A DNA stretch of 64,000 nt, from contig NZ_CP109181.1 of the NCBI RefSeq assembly GCF_036248275.1, positions 2,418,001 to 2,482,000 on the forward strand, in the 5' to 3' direction. The notes beneath the pieces were generated by a model that saw nothing but the letters and a program-made list of their open reading frames with translations, had not been told where the DNA came from and searched no databases. The position numbers were made by a program, and so were the translations under genes. Positions 16,667 through 25,298 of this stretch are shown in pieces (position 1 is the first letter of the stretch; each line of letters opens with the position of its first letter). Source of the DNA: Streptomyces sp. NBC_01716. GTDB lineage: Bacteria > Actinomycetota > Actinomycetes > Streptomycetales > Streptomycetaceae.

Positions 16667-17228
16667 CGGCGGAGCGGCGCGCTCGACGACCTCCGCGAAG
16701 ATCGTGGTGGCGGGCGGATTCGGCGTGGGCAAGACCACGTTCGTCGGCGCCGTCTCGGAGATCAACCCGCTGCGTACCGAGGCCGTCATGACCAGCGCCT
16801 CCGCCGGGATCGACGACCTCACTCATACCGGGGACAAGACCACCACCACGGTGGCGATGGACTTCGGCCGTATCACGCTCGATCAGGACCTGATCCTGTA
16901 TCTGTTCGGTACGCCCGGACAGGACCGCTTCTGGTTCATGTGGGACGACCTCGTACGTGGCGCGATCGGCGCCGTGGTACTGGTCGACACCCGCCGTCTC
17001 GCCGACTGCTTCCCCGCCGTCGACTACTTCGAGAATTCGGGACTTCCGTTCGTCATCGCACTCAACGGCTTCGACGGACACCAGCCCTATACGCCCGAGG
17101 AAGTACGCGAAGCGCTCCAGATCGGCCCGGACGCCCCGATCATCACGACCGACGCCCGGCACCGCGCCGATGCCAAGAGCGGGCTGATCACTCTGGTCGA
17201 ACACGCACTCATGGCTCGCCTCAAGTAG
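16647..17228 (+). CDS. cvnD1: Small GTPase CvnD (first copy)
   Basis: A 193-residue Ras-like GTPase of the MglA-related bacterial class. The P-loop is GGFGVGKTT (residues 23-31), switch II is FGTPGQDRFWFMW (about 87-99), where the Ras Gln61-equivalent glutamine is present, and the G4 position reads LNGFD rather than NKxD, an atypical guanine-recognition motif common to CvnD. GTG 16647 lies inside cvnC1. It differs from the second copy at only about three residues. The operon ends at a strong terminator 35 bases later. Confidence 0.95.
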   Translation: MDFASSSGGAARSTTSAKIVVAGGFGVGKTTFVGAVSEINPLRTEAVMTSASAGIDDLTHTGDKTTTTVAMDFGRITLDQDLILYLFGTPGQDRFWFMWDDLVRGAIGAVVLVDTRRLADCFPAVDYFENSGLPFVIALNGFDGHQPYTPEEVREALQIGPDAPIITTDARHRADAKSGLITLVEHALMARLK

Positions 17229-17262
17229 ACGATTCTGTACGGCAGTTGCCGTAGCGCGGACC

Positions 17263-17298
17263 CGGTGTGGGCTGTGTCTTTTGACATAGCCCACACCG
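17263..17298 (+). terminator. Terminator of conservon 1
   Basis: A 16-base stem with one G.U pair (17263-17278 against 17283-17298) and a TTTT loop follows cvnD1. It insulates the two tandem conservons. Confidence 0.85.
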
Positions 17299-17571
17299 GT
17301 GTTCATAACATTTCGAAAGAGAATTCACGCCGCTCGAACACTCGACGCGTTCGGATGGTATCCCTGCGCTCACATCGCCCTTGCCTTTTGGCGGGGCTCG
17401 TTCTTTATGCCCGTTTTATCTGAGGTATGGACCACTCGGAATGGCTGATTCCCACTGTTTGGAACGGGACCGCCTCACGTGCTGGAATTCCCTGAACTCC
17501 CCAGTAGTGCGGACCTGAACGAAAAACGGCACAGCGTACGTAGGTGCCGACGCCGAGAGGTTGTTGGTCGA
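17299..17571. other. Intergenic region upstream of conservon 2
   Basis: With cvnD1's terminator this makes 343 bases without a gene. The first half is unusually A+T-rich (for example CATAACATTTCGAAAGAG near 17305), consistent with a promoter. No strong dyad was found. A longer in-frame start for cvnA2 at 17479 is possible but has no ribosome site. Confidence 0.45.
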
Positions 17572-20500
17572 GTGAGGCGTAGGAAGACGAGCTCCGCGGA
17601 GCAGGCGGCGCGGGGCAACTTCACCCCGCCGCGGCGTACAGCGGCGCCGCCTGCGGACGCACCAGGGAAGCCCCCGGTACCCGGCGGCGGCAGTCGGCTG
17701 TCCCCGCGCAACTGGCGGGTTCCGACCCGGCTGAACGCGATCCTCCTCATACCCGTGCTCGTCGGCCTCGTCACGGGCGGCTTTCAGGTCAAGGGCTCCA
17801 TCGACACCTGGCAGGAGGCGCAGGACGCGGAGCGGACCGCGCTCGTGGTGCGGGCGGCGTCCGAATACGGCCAGGCCCTGCTCAACGAACGCGACCTCAC
17901 CGCCCAGCCCCTGCTGACGAACAAGCGCGACGACAAGGTCGTCGTGGACGCCAGGGCGGCCACCGACGCCGCGAAGGCCACGTTCGACCGCGCCGTCGCC
18001 TCCATGCCCAAGGACGAGGGCCTGGAGCGGCGTCTGCGGCTCTTCCGCACGGAAGAGCCCAAGCTGGACATAATCCGCAAGACGGCGTACACGGCGGGCG
18101 TCGAGACGCCCGACAAGACCGGCCGCAACGGCGGCCCCGTGGCGACCGAAGAGGGCTATGTGCTGGTCCAGCACTCCCTCATGGAGTTCTCCAACGAACT
18201 GGGCCTCGGCACCGGCAACATCACCAGTTACGGCCGTACGGTTTACGCCATCCAGCTCGCCAAGGCCGCCACCTCGCTCCAGCGCTCCATCGGTCTGCAC
18301 CTGCTGGTGCGCCCGAGCGAGAAGCCGGCGGTCAGGGCCGGCCAGTCGATCGCGTTCTCCTCCTACGCCTACCTGGAGGACATCGCCGTCGCCGAGTACG
18401 TCTCCGGCGGCACCGACGAGGACACGGCCAAGCTCCAGAAGGTGATGGCCGACAAGACGGCCGAGGGCGCGAAGAAGCTCGCGGCGGCGCGGCAGCAGGC
18501 CGCGGCGGCGGGCCAGAAGTTCATCGCCCCGCCGGCCCAGGAGGGCTCGGTGGTCGCCGGCATGGTCGCCGCGATCGCCACCGGCGACACCCCCTCGCAG
18601 CTGGAGGAGCGCGGCGTCACGCCCACGGCGTGGATGGCCGCGACCACCGCCAAGTTCGACGGCTACACGATCATCGAGAAGGACCTCGTCGACAACGCCG
18701 TCGGGGACGCCGCGCAGATCTCGGACGACGCCAGGAACGACGCGATCATCAACGGCGCGATCGTGGTGATCGCCCTGTTGGCGGCCTTCGTGCTGGCCGG
18801 CATGATGGCGCGGCAGATGAGCCGGGCGATGCGTCAGCTCCGTACGGCCGCATTCGGCATCGCCGAGCAGCGCCTGCCGATGCTGGTCGACCAGCTCTCG
18901 CGTACCGAGCCCGGCCGGGTCGACACGCGCGTACAGCCCATCCCGATCGACTCCAGGGACGAGATCGGCGAGGTCGCGCGCGCCTTCGACCAGGTGCACC
19001 GCGAGGCCGTCAGGCTCGCCGCCGAGCAGGCCATGCTGCGGGGCAACGTCAACGCGATCTTCACCAACCTCTCGCGGCGCAACCAGTCCCTGATCGAGGG
19101 GCAGTTGACCCTGATCACCGATCTGGAGAACAACGAGGCCGAGCCGGAGCAGCTGGAGAACCTCTTCAAGCTGGACCACCTCGCGACCCGTATGCGCCGC
19201 AACGGTGAGAACCTGCTGGTCCTCGCCGGTGAGGAGCCGGGGCGGCGCTGGAACCAGCCGGTGCCGCTGGTTGACGTACTGCGTGCCGCGTCCTCCGAGG
19301 TGGAGTCGTACGAGCGCATCGAGCTGACCGGGGTGCCGGAGACCGACATCCACGGCCAGGCCGTGACCGACCTCGTGCACCTGCTCGCCGAACTGCTGGA
19401 GAACGCCACAACGTTCTCCTCGCCGCAGACCAAGGTGCGGGTGACCGCGACCCGGCTGCCCGACGGCCGCGTGATGATCGAGATCCACGACAAGGGCATC
19501 GGCCTCACCGCCGAGGACTTCGCCGACATCAACCACAAGCTGGCCAACCCGCCCACCGTGGACGCCGCGGTGTCCCAGCGCATGGGGCTGTTCGTGGTCG
19601 GCCGGCTGGCCGACCGGCACGGCGTACGGGTGCAGTTGCGGCCCTCCGGCGAGCAGGCTGGCACCACGTCGCTGGTCATGCTCCCGGACGCGATCACGCA
19701 CGGTGGCGGCGGCGAGCAACCGGCGCCCGACGACTTCACGGTCTCGCAGATCATTCCGGAGCAGCAGGGCGCGACGTTCGAGCCGGAGTCGGGGGAGCTG
19801 TCGTCGCCGATGCTGACGGCGGCCGAACTCGGCTTCGACGACTCCCGTTACGACGAGGGGGCCGGGGCGGCGGATCCGCGCAGTCTCGACCCGGTCAACC
19901 GGTCCCTCATGCGCGACGAGCGCCGCGCGGCCCTGGGCGGTGGCAACGGCGCCGCCACGGCCCTGCCCGGCGGCGAGCAGCCGCTCTACGGCGACCGGGC
20001 CGAGGGCCAGTACGCGCCGCAGGAGGCCGCGTACGACCAGAACGGCTACGCGGGCGCGGCAGGCGCCGCCGACGGCGGACAGGCCTACGAGGGCGCGGCG
20101 TACGACGCGTACGCGACCCCCGATGGTTACCAGACGGGCGGCACGGACGGCTATCGGACGGCCGACGGATACCAAGCGCAGCAGGACCCGCTGGGCGGCG
20201 GCTATTCGGAAGGGGCCTACGAGGCTCCGCAGGCGGACGGGGCGGGTTACGACAACCTCTTCGCCCCCCAGCCCGACCAGGGTGGCTGGAGCGACCAGAA
20301 CGGCTATCAGGGCGGGTACCAGCCGGGCCAGCGAGCCGAATCGGAATCGTCCGACGGCGCTGCGGCGGGCACCCCGGAGCGCGTAGAATTCGAACGTCCA
20401 GGGCCCTCGCCGAGCGCCAGTCACACGCTGACGGGGGCGGGTCTGCCGCGCCGTGGCGGCACCTCGCAGCCGAAGCCTCAGTCGTGGCAGCCGGCCGGCG

Positions 20501-21036
20501 GGGACGAGGCACAGTCGAACGGTCAGGCCGGCGGTCGGACCGATCTCTTCGGCGGGGGGACCTCACCACTGGCCGCCACGCCGAAGAAGCCCGCTCAGGC
20601 TTTCCAGGCTCCCGACCAGCAGGCGGGGACCGCCGAGACACAGCAGACGAACGAGAACGACGACACGTACACACCGACAGCCCCGCCGCAGAACGGACGG
20701 AGTGAGACGGACGCCGCGGACGACTGGCGTTCGACGAACGACGACCGCTGGCAGCGGGCCGAGAAGCTCCGTGAGCCGAAGGCCGGCGGGATCACCCCGT
20801 CGGGACTCCCCCGGCGCGTTCCCAAGGCCAACCTGATCGAGGGAACCGCGGAGCAGACGCCGCAGAACGGCCCCCAGGTCTCACGCGCGCCGGAGGATGT
20901 ACGTGGCAGGCTGAGCAACCTGCGGCGCGGCGTCCAGCGGGGCCGCAACGCGGGGGCGGGCAACGCGGGAACAACGGGGACGGATACGAACGGACCGGGT
21001 CGAGGCCCGGGCAGTACCTACAACCAGGAGCGTTAG
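17572..21036 (+). CDS. cvnA2: Conservon sensor kinase CvnA (second copy)
   Basis: The 1154-residue paralogue has the same architecture as the first copy: TM1 around 53-73 (LNAILLIPVLVGLVTGG), a diverged NIT-like sensor domain, TM2 around 390-412, HAMP, KLDHLATRMRRNGEN, and a HATPase core with LLENATTFSSPQTKVRV and HDKGIGL. GTG 17572 (MRRRKTSSAEQAARGNF) follows GAGAGG. The tail is Tyr/Gln/Gly-rich rather than Pro-rich, but ends with the same SGLPRRVPKANL and VRGRLSNLRRG motifs. The sensor domains have diverged far more than the kinase core, so the two conservons probably see different signals. Confidence 0.95.
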   Translation: MRRRKTSSAEQAARGNFTPPRRTAAPPADAPGKPPVPGGGSRLSPRNWRVPTRLNAILLIPVLVGLVTGGFQVKGSIDTWQEAQDAERTALVVRAASEYGQALLNERDLTAQPLLTNKRDDKVVVDARAATDAAKATFDRAVASMPKDEGLERRLRLFRTEEPKLDIIRKTAYTAGVETPDKTGRNGGPVATEEGYVLVQHSLMEFSNELGLGTGNITSYGRTVYAIQLAKAATSLQRSIGLHLLVRPSEKPAVRAGQSIAFSSYAYLEDIAVAEYVSGGTDEDTAKLQKVMADKTAEGAKKLAAARQQAAAAGQKFIAPPAQEGSVVAGMVAAIATGDTPSQLEERGVTPTAWMAATTAKFDGYTIIEKDLVDNAVGDAAQISDDARNDAIINGAIVVIALLAAFVLAGMMARQMSRAMRQLRTAAFGIAEQRLPMLVDQLSRTEPGRVDTRVQPIPIDSRDEIGEVARAFDQVHREAVRLAAEQAMLRGNVNAIFTNLSRRNQSLIEGQLTLITDLENNEAEPEQLENLFKLDHLATRMRRNGENLLVLAGEEPGRRWNQPVPLVDVLRAASSEVESYERIELTGVPETDIHGQAVTDLVHLLAELLENATTFSSPQTKVRVTATRLPDGRVMIEIHDKGIGLTAEDFADINHKLANPPTVDAAVSQRMGLFVVGRLADRHGVRVQLRPSGEQAGTTSLVMLPDAITHGGGGEQPAPDDFTVSQIIPEQQGATFEPESGELSSPMLTAAELGFDDSRYDEGAGAADPRSLDPVNRSLMRDERRAALGGGNGAATALPGGEQPLYGDRAEGQYAPQEAAYDQNGYAGAAGAADGGQAYEGAAYDAYATPDGYQTGGTDGYRTADGYQAQQDPLGGGYSEGAYEAPQADGAGYDNLFAPQPDQGGWSDQNGYQGGYQPGQRAESESSDGAAAGTPERVEFERPGPSPSASHTLTGAGLPRRGGTSQPKPQSWQPAGGDEAQSNGQAGGRTDLFGGGTSPLAATPKKPAQAFQAPDQQAGTAETQQTNENDDTYTPTAPPQNGRSETDAADDWRSTNDDRWQRAEKLREPKAGGITPSGLPRRVPKANLIEGTAEQTPQNGPQVSRAPEDVRGRLSNLRRGVQRGRNAGAGNAGTTGTDTNGPGRGPGSTYNQER

Positions 21037-21037
21037 T

Positions 21038-21460
21038 GTGAGCCCGATGAGCCAGGCGGCGCAGAATCTCAACTGGTTGATCACCAACTTCGTGGAGCAC
21101 ACCCCCGGGGTGTCCCACACCGTGGTGGTCTCCGCCGACGGACTCCTGCTTGCCATGTCCGAGGGCTTCCCGCGAGACCGCGCCGACCAACTCGCGGCCG
21201 TCGCCTCGGGCCTGACCTCGCTGACCGCCGGGGCCTCCAGGATCTTCGAGGGCGGTGCCGTCACCCAGACCGTGGTGGAGATGGACCGCGGATTCCTCTT
21301 CCTCATGTCCATCTCCGACGGCTCCTCGCTGGCCGTCCTCGCGCACCCCGAGGCCGACATCGGCCTGGTGGGCTACGAAATGGCCCTTCTCGTCGACCGG
21401 GCGGGGACGGTGCTGACGCCGGACCTGCGCGCCGAACTCCAGGGAAGTCTTCTCAACTAA
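21038..21460 (+). CDS. cvnB2: Roadblock/LC7 protein CvnB (second copy)
   Basis: 140 residues, differing from the first copy at only a handful of positions (for example VEHTPG for VDNTPG and HPEADIG for HPDCDIG). The same Roadblock features apply. GTG 21038 begins one base after the cvnA2 stop. Near identity suggests both CvnB proteins can interact with either GTPase. Confidence 0.95.
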   Translation: MSPMSQAAQNLNWLITNFVEHTPGVSHTVVVSADGLLLAMSEGFPRDRADQLAAVASGLTSLTAGASRIFEGGAVTQTVVEMDRGFLFLMSISDGSSLAVLAHPEADIGLVGYEMALLVDRAGTVLTPDLRAELQGSLLN

Positions 21461-21555
21461 CAGACGGACAGTGCGTTTCGCGCCATCGCACCATAGGGTT
21501 CGGTGGCGCGGCTCCACAGAACAGAAACCGGCGACCGGAGTCGGAGGAGGAAACG

Positions 21556-22251
21556 GTGGCAACACCCCCAGGCGGACATCCTTATGAGGGTGGCCGACAG
21601 GTCCCGGGTGAGCGTGCCCGGAACCACTTCAACTCCCCCTCCACGCCGGGCGGGAACGGCGGTCAGGGCGGGCAGTGGGACGGCGGCGGGCAGCCGTATC
21701 ATCCACAGCAGCAGACGTACCAGCAGTCTCAACAGCCGTACGGAGAACAGCAGTCGTACGGTCAGGGTCAGCAACAGCCGTACGGACAACAGCAACCGTA
21801 CGGTCAGGGGCAACAGCAGCCGTACGGACAGCAACCCTCGTACGGCCGGCCGACACCCCGGATCCAGCCGGTTCAGCCGAGGCGCCACCAGGAGCCGGAG
21901 CCCGCCGCGCACAACCCGTTGGTACGTCCGTACGCCATGACCGGCGGCCGGACGCGGCCGCGGTACCAGCTCGCCATCGAGGCACTGGTCAGCACGACGG
22001 CCGATCCGTCCAGGCTGCAAGGGCAGTTGCCCGAGCACCAGCGGATCTGCCGGCTCTGTTTCGAGATCAAATCGGTCGCCGAGATTTCGGCACTGCTCTC
22101 CATCCCCCTGGGCGTCGCCCGGATCCTCGTAGCCGACCTGGCGGAGGCCGGACTTGTCGCCATTCACCAACCCGGCGGCGACGAGACCGCCGGGGGCCAA
22201 CCAGATGTGACACTGCTCGAAAGGGTGCTCAGTGGACTTCGCAAGCTCTAG
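21556..22251 (+). CDS. cvnC2: DUF742 protein CvnC (second copy) with Gln/Tyr/Gly-rich N-terminus
   Basis: The 231-residue protein carries the same C-terminal DUF742 domain as cvnC1 (VRPYAMTGGRTRPRYQLAIE, then VARILVADLAEAGLVAIH) but adds about 100 N-terminal residues built of QQPYGQ-type repeats (about residues 50-97) with almost no charged residues. This is a prion-like low-complexity composition, absent from the first copy. GTG 21556 follows GGAGGAGG. It overlaps cvnD2 by 20 bases. Confidence 0.93.
   Translation: MATPPGGHPYEGGRQVPGERARNHFNSPSTPGGNGGQGGQWDGGGQPYHPQQQTYQQSQQPYGEQQSYGQGQQQPYGQQQPYGQGQQQPYGQQPSYGRPTPRIQPVQPRRHQEPEPAAHNPLVRPYAMTGGRTRPRYQLAIEALVSTTADPSRLQGQLPEHQRICRLCFEIKSVAEISALLSIPLGVARILVADLAEAGLVAIHQPGGDETAGGQPDVTLLERVLSGLRKL
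21715..21845 (+). repeat. Imperfect CAGCAGCCGTACGG-type coding repeat in cvnC2
   Basis: Units reading CAACAGCCGTACGG and variants recur about seven times and encode QQPYGQ. Different synonymous codons between units show that selection acted on the peptide as well as on repeat expansion. Confidence 0.7.
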
Positions 22252-22813
22252 CGGCGGTGCAGCCCGCTCAACCACCAGCGCGAAGATCGTGGTGGCGGGC
22301 GGATTCGGCGTGGGCAAGACCACGTTCGTCGGCGCCGTCTCGGAGATCAACCCGCTGCGTACCGAAGCCGTCATGACCAGCGCCTCCGCCGGCATCGACG
22401 ACCTCACCCACACCGGGGACAAGACCACCACCACGGTGGCCATGGACTTCGGCCGTATCACCCTTGACCAGGACCTGATCCTCTACCTGTTCGGCACGCC
22501 CGGACAGGACCGCTTCTGGTTCATGTGGGACGACCTCGTACGTGGCGCGATCGGCGCCGTCGTCCTCGTCGACACCCGCCGCCTCGCCGACTGCTTCCCC
22601 GCCGTCGACTACTTCGAGAACTCGGGACTCCCGTTCGTCATCGCACTCAACGGCTTCGACGGACACCAGCCCTACACCCCCGACGAAGTCCGTGAGGCAC
22701 TCCAGATCGGCCCCGACACCCCGATCATCACCACCGACGCCCGGCACCGCGCCGACGCCAAGAGCGGACTCATCACCCTCGTGGAACACGCGCTCATGGC
22801 ACGACTTCGCTGA
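22232..22813 (+). CDS. cvnD2: Small GTPase CvnD (second copy)
   Basis: A 193-residue GTPase with P-loop GGFGVGKTT, FGTPGQDRFWFMW and the same LNGFD in place of NKxD. It differs from cvnD1 at about three positions (Glu/Asp in the EEVRE segment, Ala/Thr in PDAP, Lys/Arg at the C-terminus), and long stretches are identical in DNA as well. No P450 gene follows, unlike some other conservons; the operon ends in a terminator. Confidence 0.95.
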   Translation: MDFASSSGGAARSTTSAKIVVAGGFGVGKTTFVGAVSEINPLRTEAVMTSASAGIDDLTHTGDKTTTTVAMDFGRITLDQDLILYLFGTPGQDRFWFMWDDLVRGAIGAVVLVDTRRLADCFPAVDYFENSGLPFVIALNGFDGHQPYTPDEVREALQIGPDTPIITTDARHRADAKSGLITLVEHALMARLR

Positions 22814-22843
22814 ACCGGTTCCCGCCGGACGGCAACGGCAGAC

Positions 22844-22883
22844 GGCAGAGGCCCCGCACTCCGAGGAGTGCGGGGCCTCTGCC
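22844..22883 (+). terminator. Terminator of conservon 2
   Basis: GGCAGAGGCCCCGCACTCC (22844-22862) pairs perfectly with 22865-22883. It is the strongest hairpin of the region and lies 30 bases after cvnD2. Confidence 0.85.
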
Positions 22884-22943
22884 GTTCGGGTCACCGCCGC
22901 GTGGCGCCGTGCGGCGGGCGCCCGACGCGGGGCCCTCTGACGC

Positions 22944-23018
22944 CGTGTGGCGCCCCGTCAGGCGTGTGGCGCCCCGTCAGGCGTGTGGCGCCCCGTCAGG
23001 CGTGTGGCGCCCCGTCAG
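22944..23018. repeat. 19-bp minisatellite, four units
   Basis: CGTGTGGCGCCCCGTCAGG occurs at 22944, 22963 and 22982, with an 18-base fourth copy at 23001. The copies are identical, so the array is recent or kept uniform. It lies between the terminator of conservon 2 and that of the acc genes and encodes nothing evident. Confidence 0.9.
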
Positions 23019-23019
23019 C

Positions 23020-23057
23020 GCGAGAGCCCCGCACGGTGGTCCGTGCGGGGCTCTCGC
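23020..23057 (-). terminator. Terminator of the accB-accE operon
   Basis: A 17-base perfect stem (23020-23036 against 23041-23057) around TGGT lies 30 bases downstream of accE. Confidence 0.8.
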
Positions 23058-23087
23058 GGCGCTGTACGGCCGCTGGAGGGCCTGGGA

Positions 23088-23300
23088 TCAGCCTTGCCAG
23101 CTGTGGGGGGCCCGGAAGCCCGGCGTGCGCTCCAGACGGCGCCAGCCGGCCGTGGAGCGGCCGCGGTGGCCCGGGGCCGCGCCCGCGTCGGTGCGGCTCG
23201 CGGCACGCGCCATCAGGACGGCGGTGATCGCGGCCAGCTCCTCGGGGCCGGCCTGGCCCCTCTCGACGCGGAGCAGGGAGTTGTCGGCGGAATCGTTCAT
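23088..23300 (-). CDS. accE: Acyl-CoA carboxylase epsilon subunit
   Basis: The 70-residue protein has the epsilon-subunit pattern: LLRVERGQAGPEELAAITAVL at residues 9-29 and the tryptophan-containing tail GWRRLERTPGFRAPHSW. Actinobacterial epsilon subunits stabilise the beta hexamer and stimulate acetyl/propionyl-CoA carboxylase. It directly follows accB on the same strand (49-base gap), the arrangement known for S. coelicolor accB-accE. Confidence 0.93.
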   Translation of the reverse strand: MNDSADNSLLRVERGQAGPEELAAITAVLMARAASRTDAGAAPGHRGRSTAGWRRLERTPGFRAPHSWQG

Positions 23301-23349
23301 CGGGCTCGTGTCTCCAGGTTCTCGGCAGCGGGGCGTTGGCGGTGCCCGC

Positions 23350-24933
23350 TCACTGCGGGGGGTTGCCGTGCTTGCGGGACGGCAGGTCGGCGTGCTTCGT
23401 ACGGAGCATCGCGAGGGCCGAGACGAGGACCTCGCGGGTCTCGGCCGGGTCGATGACGTCGTCGACCAGACCGCGCTCCGCGGCGTAGTACGGGTGCATC
23501 AGCTCGGCCTTGTACTCCTTCACCATGCGTACGCGCATGGCCTCGGGGTCCTCGGCCTCGGCGATCTGCTTGCGGAAGATGACGTTGGCCGCGCCTTCCG
23601 CGCCCATCACCGCGATCTCGTTGGTCGGCCAGGCGAAGGTGAGGTCGGCGCCGATGGACTGCGAGTCCATGACGATGTAAGCACCCCCGTACGCCTTGCG
23701 CAGGATGAGCGAGATCCGCGGGACGGTGGCGTTGCAGTACGCGTAGAGCAGCTTCGCCCCGTGGCGGATGATGCCGCCGTGCTCCTGGTCGACGCCGGGC
23801 AGGAAGCCGGGTACGTCCAGCAGGGTCACGATCGGGATGTTGAAGGCGTCGCACATCTGCACGAAGCGCGCGGCCTTCTCGGACGCCTCGATGTCCAGGA
23901 CGCCGGCGAGGGACTGCGGCTGGTTGGCGACGATGCCGACGACCTGGCCGTTCATCCGGGACAGCGCGCAGATGATGTTGGTGGCCCAGCGCTCGTGGAT
24001 CTCCAGGAAGTCGCCGTCGTCGACGAGCTCCTCGATGACCTTGCGCATGTCGTACGGGCGGTTGCCGTCGGCCGGGACCAGGTCGAGCAGCACCTCGGAG
24101 CGGCGGTCGGCCGGGTCCTCGGACTCGGTGACCGGCGGGTTCTCGCGGTTGTTGGAGGGGAGCATCGCCAGCAGGTAGCGGACCTCGGCGATGCAGGTCT
24201 CCTCGTCGTCGTACGCGAAGTGCGCGACGCCCGAGGTCTCGGCGTGCACGTCCGCGCCGCCGAGTCCGTTCTGGGTGATCTCCTCGCCCGTGACCGCCTT
24301 GACGACGTCGGGTCCGGTGATGAACATCTGCGACGTCTCGCGGACCATGAAGACGAAGTCCGTGAGGGCGGGGCTGTAGGCGGCGCCGCCCGCGCACGGG
24401 CCGAGCATCACGCTGATCTGCGGGATGACACCCGACGCCTTGGTGTTGCGCTGGAAGATGCCGCCGTAACCGGCGAGCGCGGAGACGCCCTCCTGAATAC
24501 GGGCGCCCGCGCCGTCGTTCAGCGAGACCAGCGGGGCGCCGGCCGAGATGGCCATGTCCATGATCTTGTGGATCTTGGTGGCGTGGGCCTCGCCCAAGGC
24601 GCCGCCGAAGATCCGGAAGTCGTGCGCGTACACGAAGACCGTGCGGCCATCGACGGTCCCCCAGCCGGTGATCACCCCGTCCGTGTACGGCTTCTTGGCC
24701 TCCAGGCCGAAGCCGGTGGCCCGGTGCCTGCGCAGCTGCTCGACCTCCCGGAACGAGCCCTCGTCGAGCAGCAGTGCGATCCGCTCGCGAGCGGTCAGCT
24801 TGCCCTTGGCGTGCTGTGCCTCGGTCGCGCGGTCGCTCGGCCCGTTCAGCGCCTGCCCCCGCAGCGAGTGCAATTCGGCCACGCGCCCACGGGCGTCGAC
24901 TGGCTCACTCGGCGTCTGGTCCACAACGGTCAT
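23350..24933 (-). CDS. accB: Acyl-CoA carboxylase beta (carboxyltransferase) subunit
   Basis: This 527-residue carboxyltransferase moves carboxyl from biotin to acetyl- or propionyl-CoA, giving malonyl- or methylmalonyl-CoA. The N-half has RIALLLDEGSF and FGGALGEAHATKI; the C-half oxyanion loops are GGAAYSPALTDF and GGAYIVMDSQSIGADLTFAWP. Length and the PGFLPGVDQEHGGIIRHGAKLLYA segment are typical. Gene order with accE identifies it as the AccB type rather than PccB. The alpha subunit is not in the window. Confidence 0.94.
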   Translation of the reverse strand: MTVVDQTPSEPVDARGRVAELHSLRGQALNGPSDRATEAQHAKGKLTARERIALLLDEGSFREVEQLRRHRATGFGLEAKKPYTDGVITGWGTVDGRTVFVYAHDFRIFGGALGEAHATKIHKIMDMAISAGAPLVSLNDGAGARIQEGVSALAGYGGIFQRNTKASGVIPQISVMLGPCAGGAAYSPALTDFVFMVRETSQMFITGPDVVKAVTGEEITQNGLGGADVHAETSGVAHFAYDDEETCIAEVRYLLAMLPSNNRENPPVTESEDPADRRSEVLLDLVPADGNRPYDMRKVIEELVDDGDFLEIHERWATNIICALSRMNGQVVGIVANQPQSLAGVLDIEASEKAARFVQMCDAFNIPIVTLLDVPGFLPGVDQEHGGIIRHGAKLLYAYCNATVPRISLILRKAYGGAYIVMDSQSIGADLTFAWPTNEIAVMGAEGAANVIFRKQIAEAEDPEAMRVRMVKEYKAELMHPYYAAERGLVDDVIDPAETREVLVSALAMLRTKHADLPSRKHGNPPQ

Positions 24934-25298
24934 GTACTGACCCTACGAACATCGGACGGAAAAGCCGCCGTTGACTCCACACAGTCTCCTGCCCGGATTC
25001 CTGGTGGGGCTGGACAGAACCGGGGTGGGAGCGGGCCGATTCAACAGCCCCGGACACCTCGCGGTTGTGAGTTTCCTCCAGATGTCAGCGGGATGTCGGC
25101 CCACGGCCGACCAGGGGTCACATGTCGGTCACTGTGCGCTGAGCGTCAGGTTGTGAAGACTCGCAAACGATTGAGAGCGCTCTCAGCCGTATCCCTTGAC
25201 GCGTCCGGGACACGTGACGAGAGTGGGGCGCAGACGCACGGCGCGCCCCCCACGTACCGCGCCGGACCGCGTTCCCCCCACGTTTCAGGAGAACATCC
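24934..25298. other. Divergent intergenic region of accB and the GH64 gene
   Basis: No gene is visible in 365 bases. It must hold the accB promoter on the left. On the right it contains a 14-base palindrome at 25172-25185 and an ATCCCTTGAC box at 25191-25200 that recurs before the GH30 gene (near 39960). RBS AGGAGA precedes the GH64 start. Confidence 0.5.
25172..25185. promoter_or_regulatory. LacI-family (CebR-like) operator
   Basis: TGAGAGCGCTCTCA is a perfect 14-base palindrome with the central GAGCGCTC of the CebR operator (consensus TGGGAGCGCTCCCA) that controls cello-oligosaccharide genes in Streptomyces. It lies 113 bases before the GH64 start. Confidence 0.6.

Noticed and set aside
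17416..20424. A 1002-residue frame antisense to cvnA2
   Set aside because: Same reason; no domain and no ribosome site.
22944..23018. Possible CRISPR array
   Set aside because: Units are contiguous with no spacers and no cas genes are near.
22814..23087. cvnE cytochrome P450 of a conservon
   Set aside because: The region after cvnD2 holds only terminators and a minisatellite, then accE.
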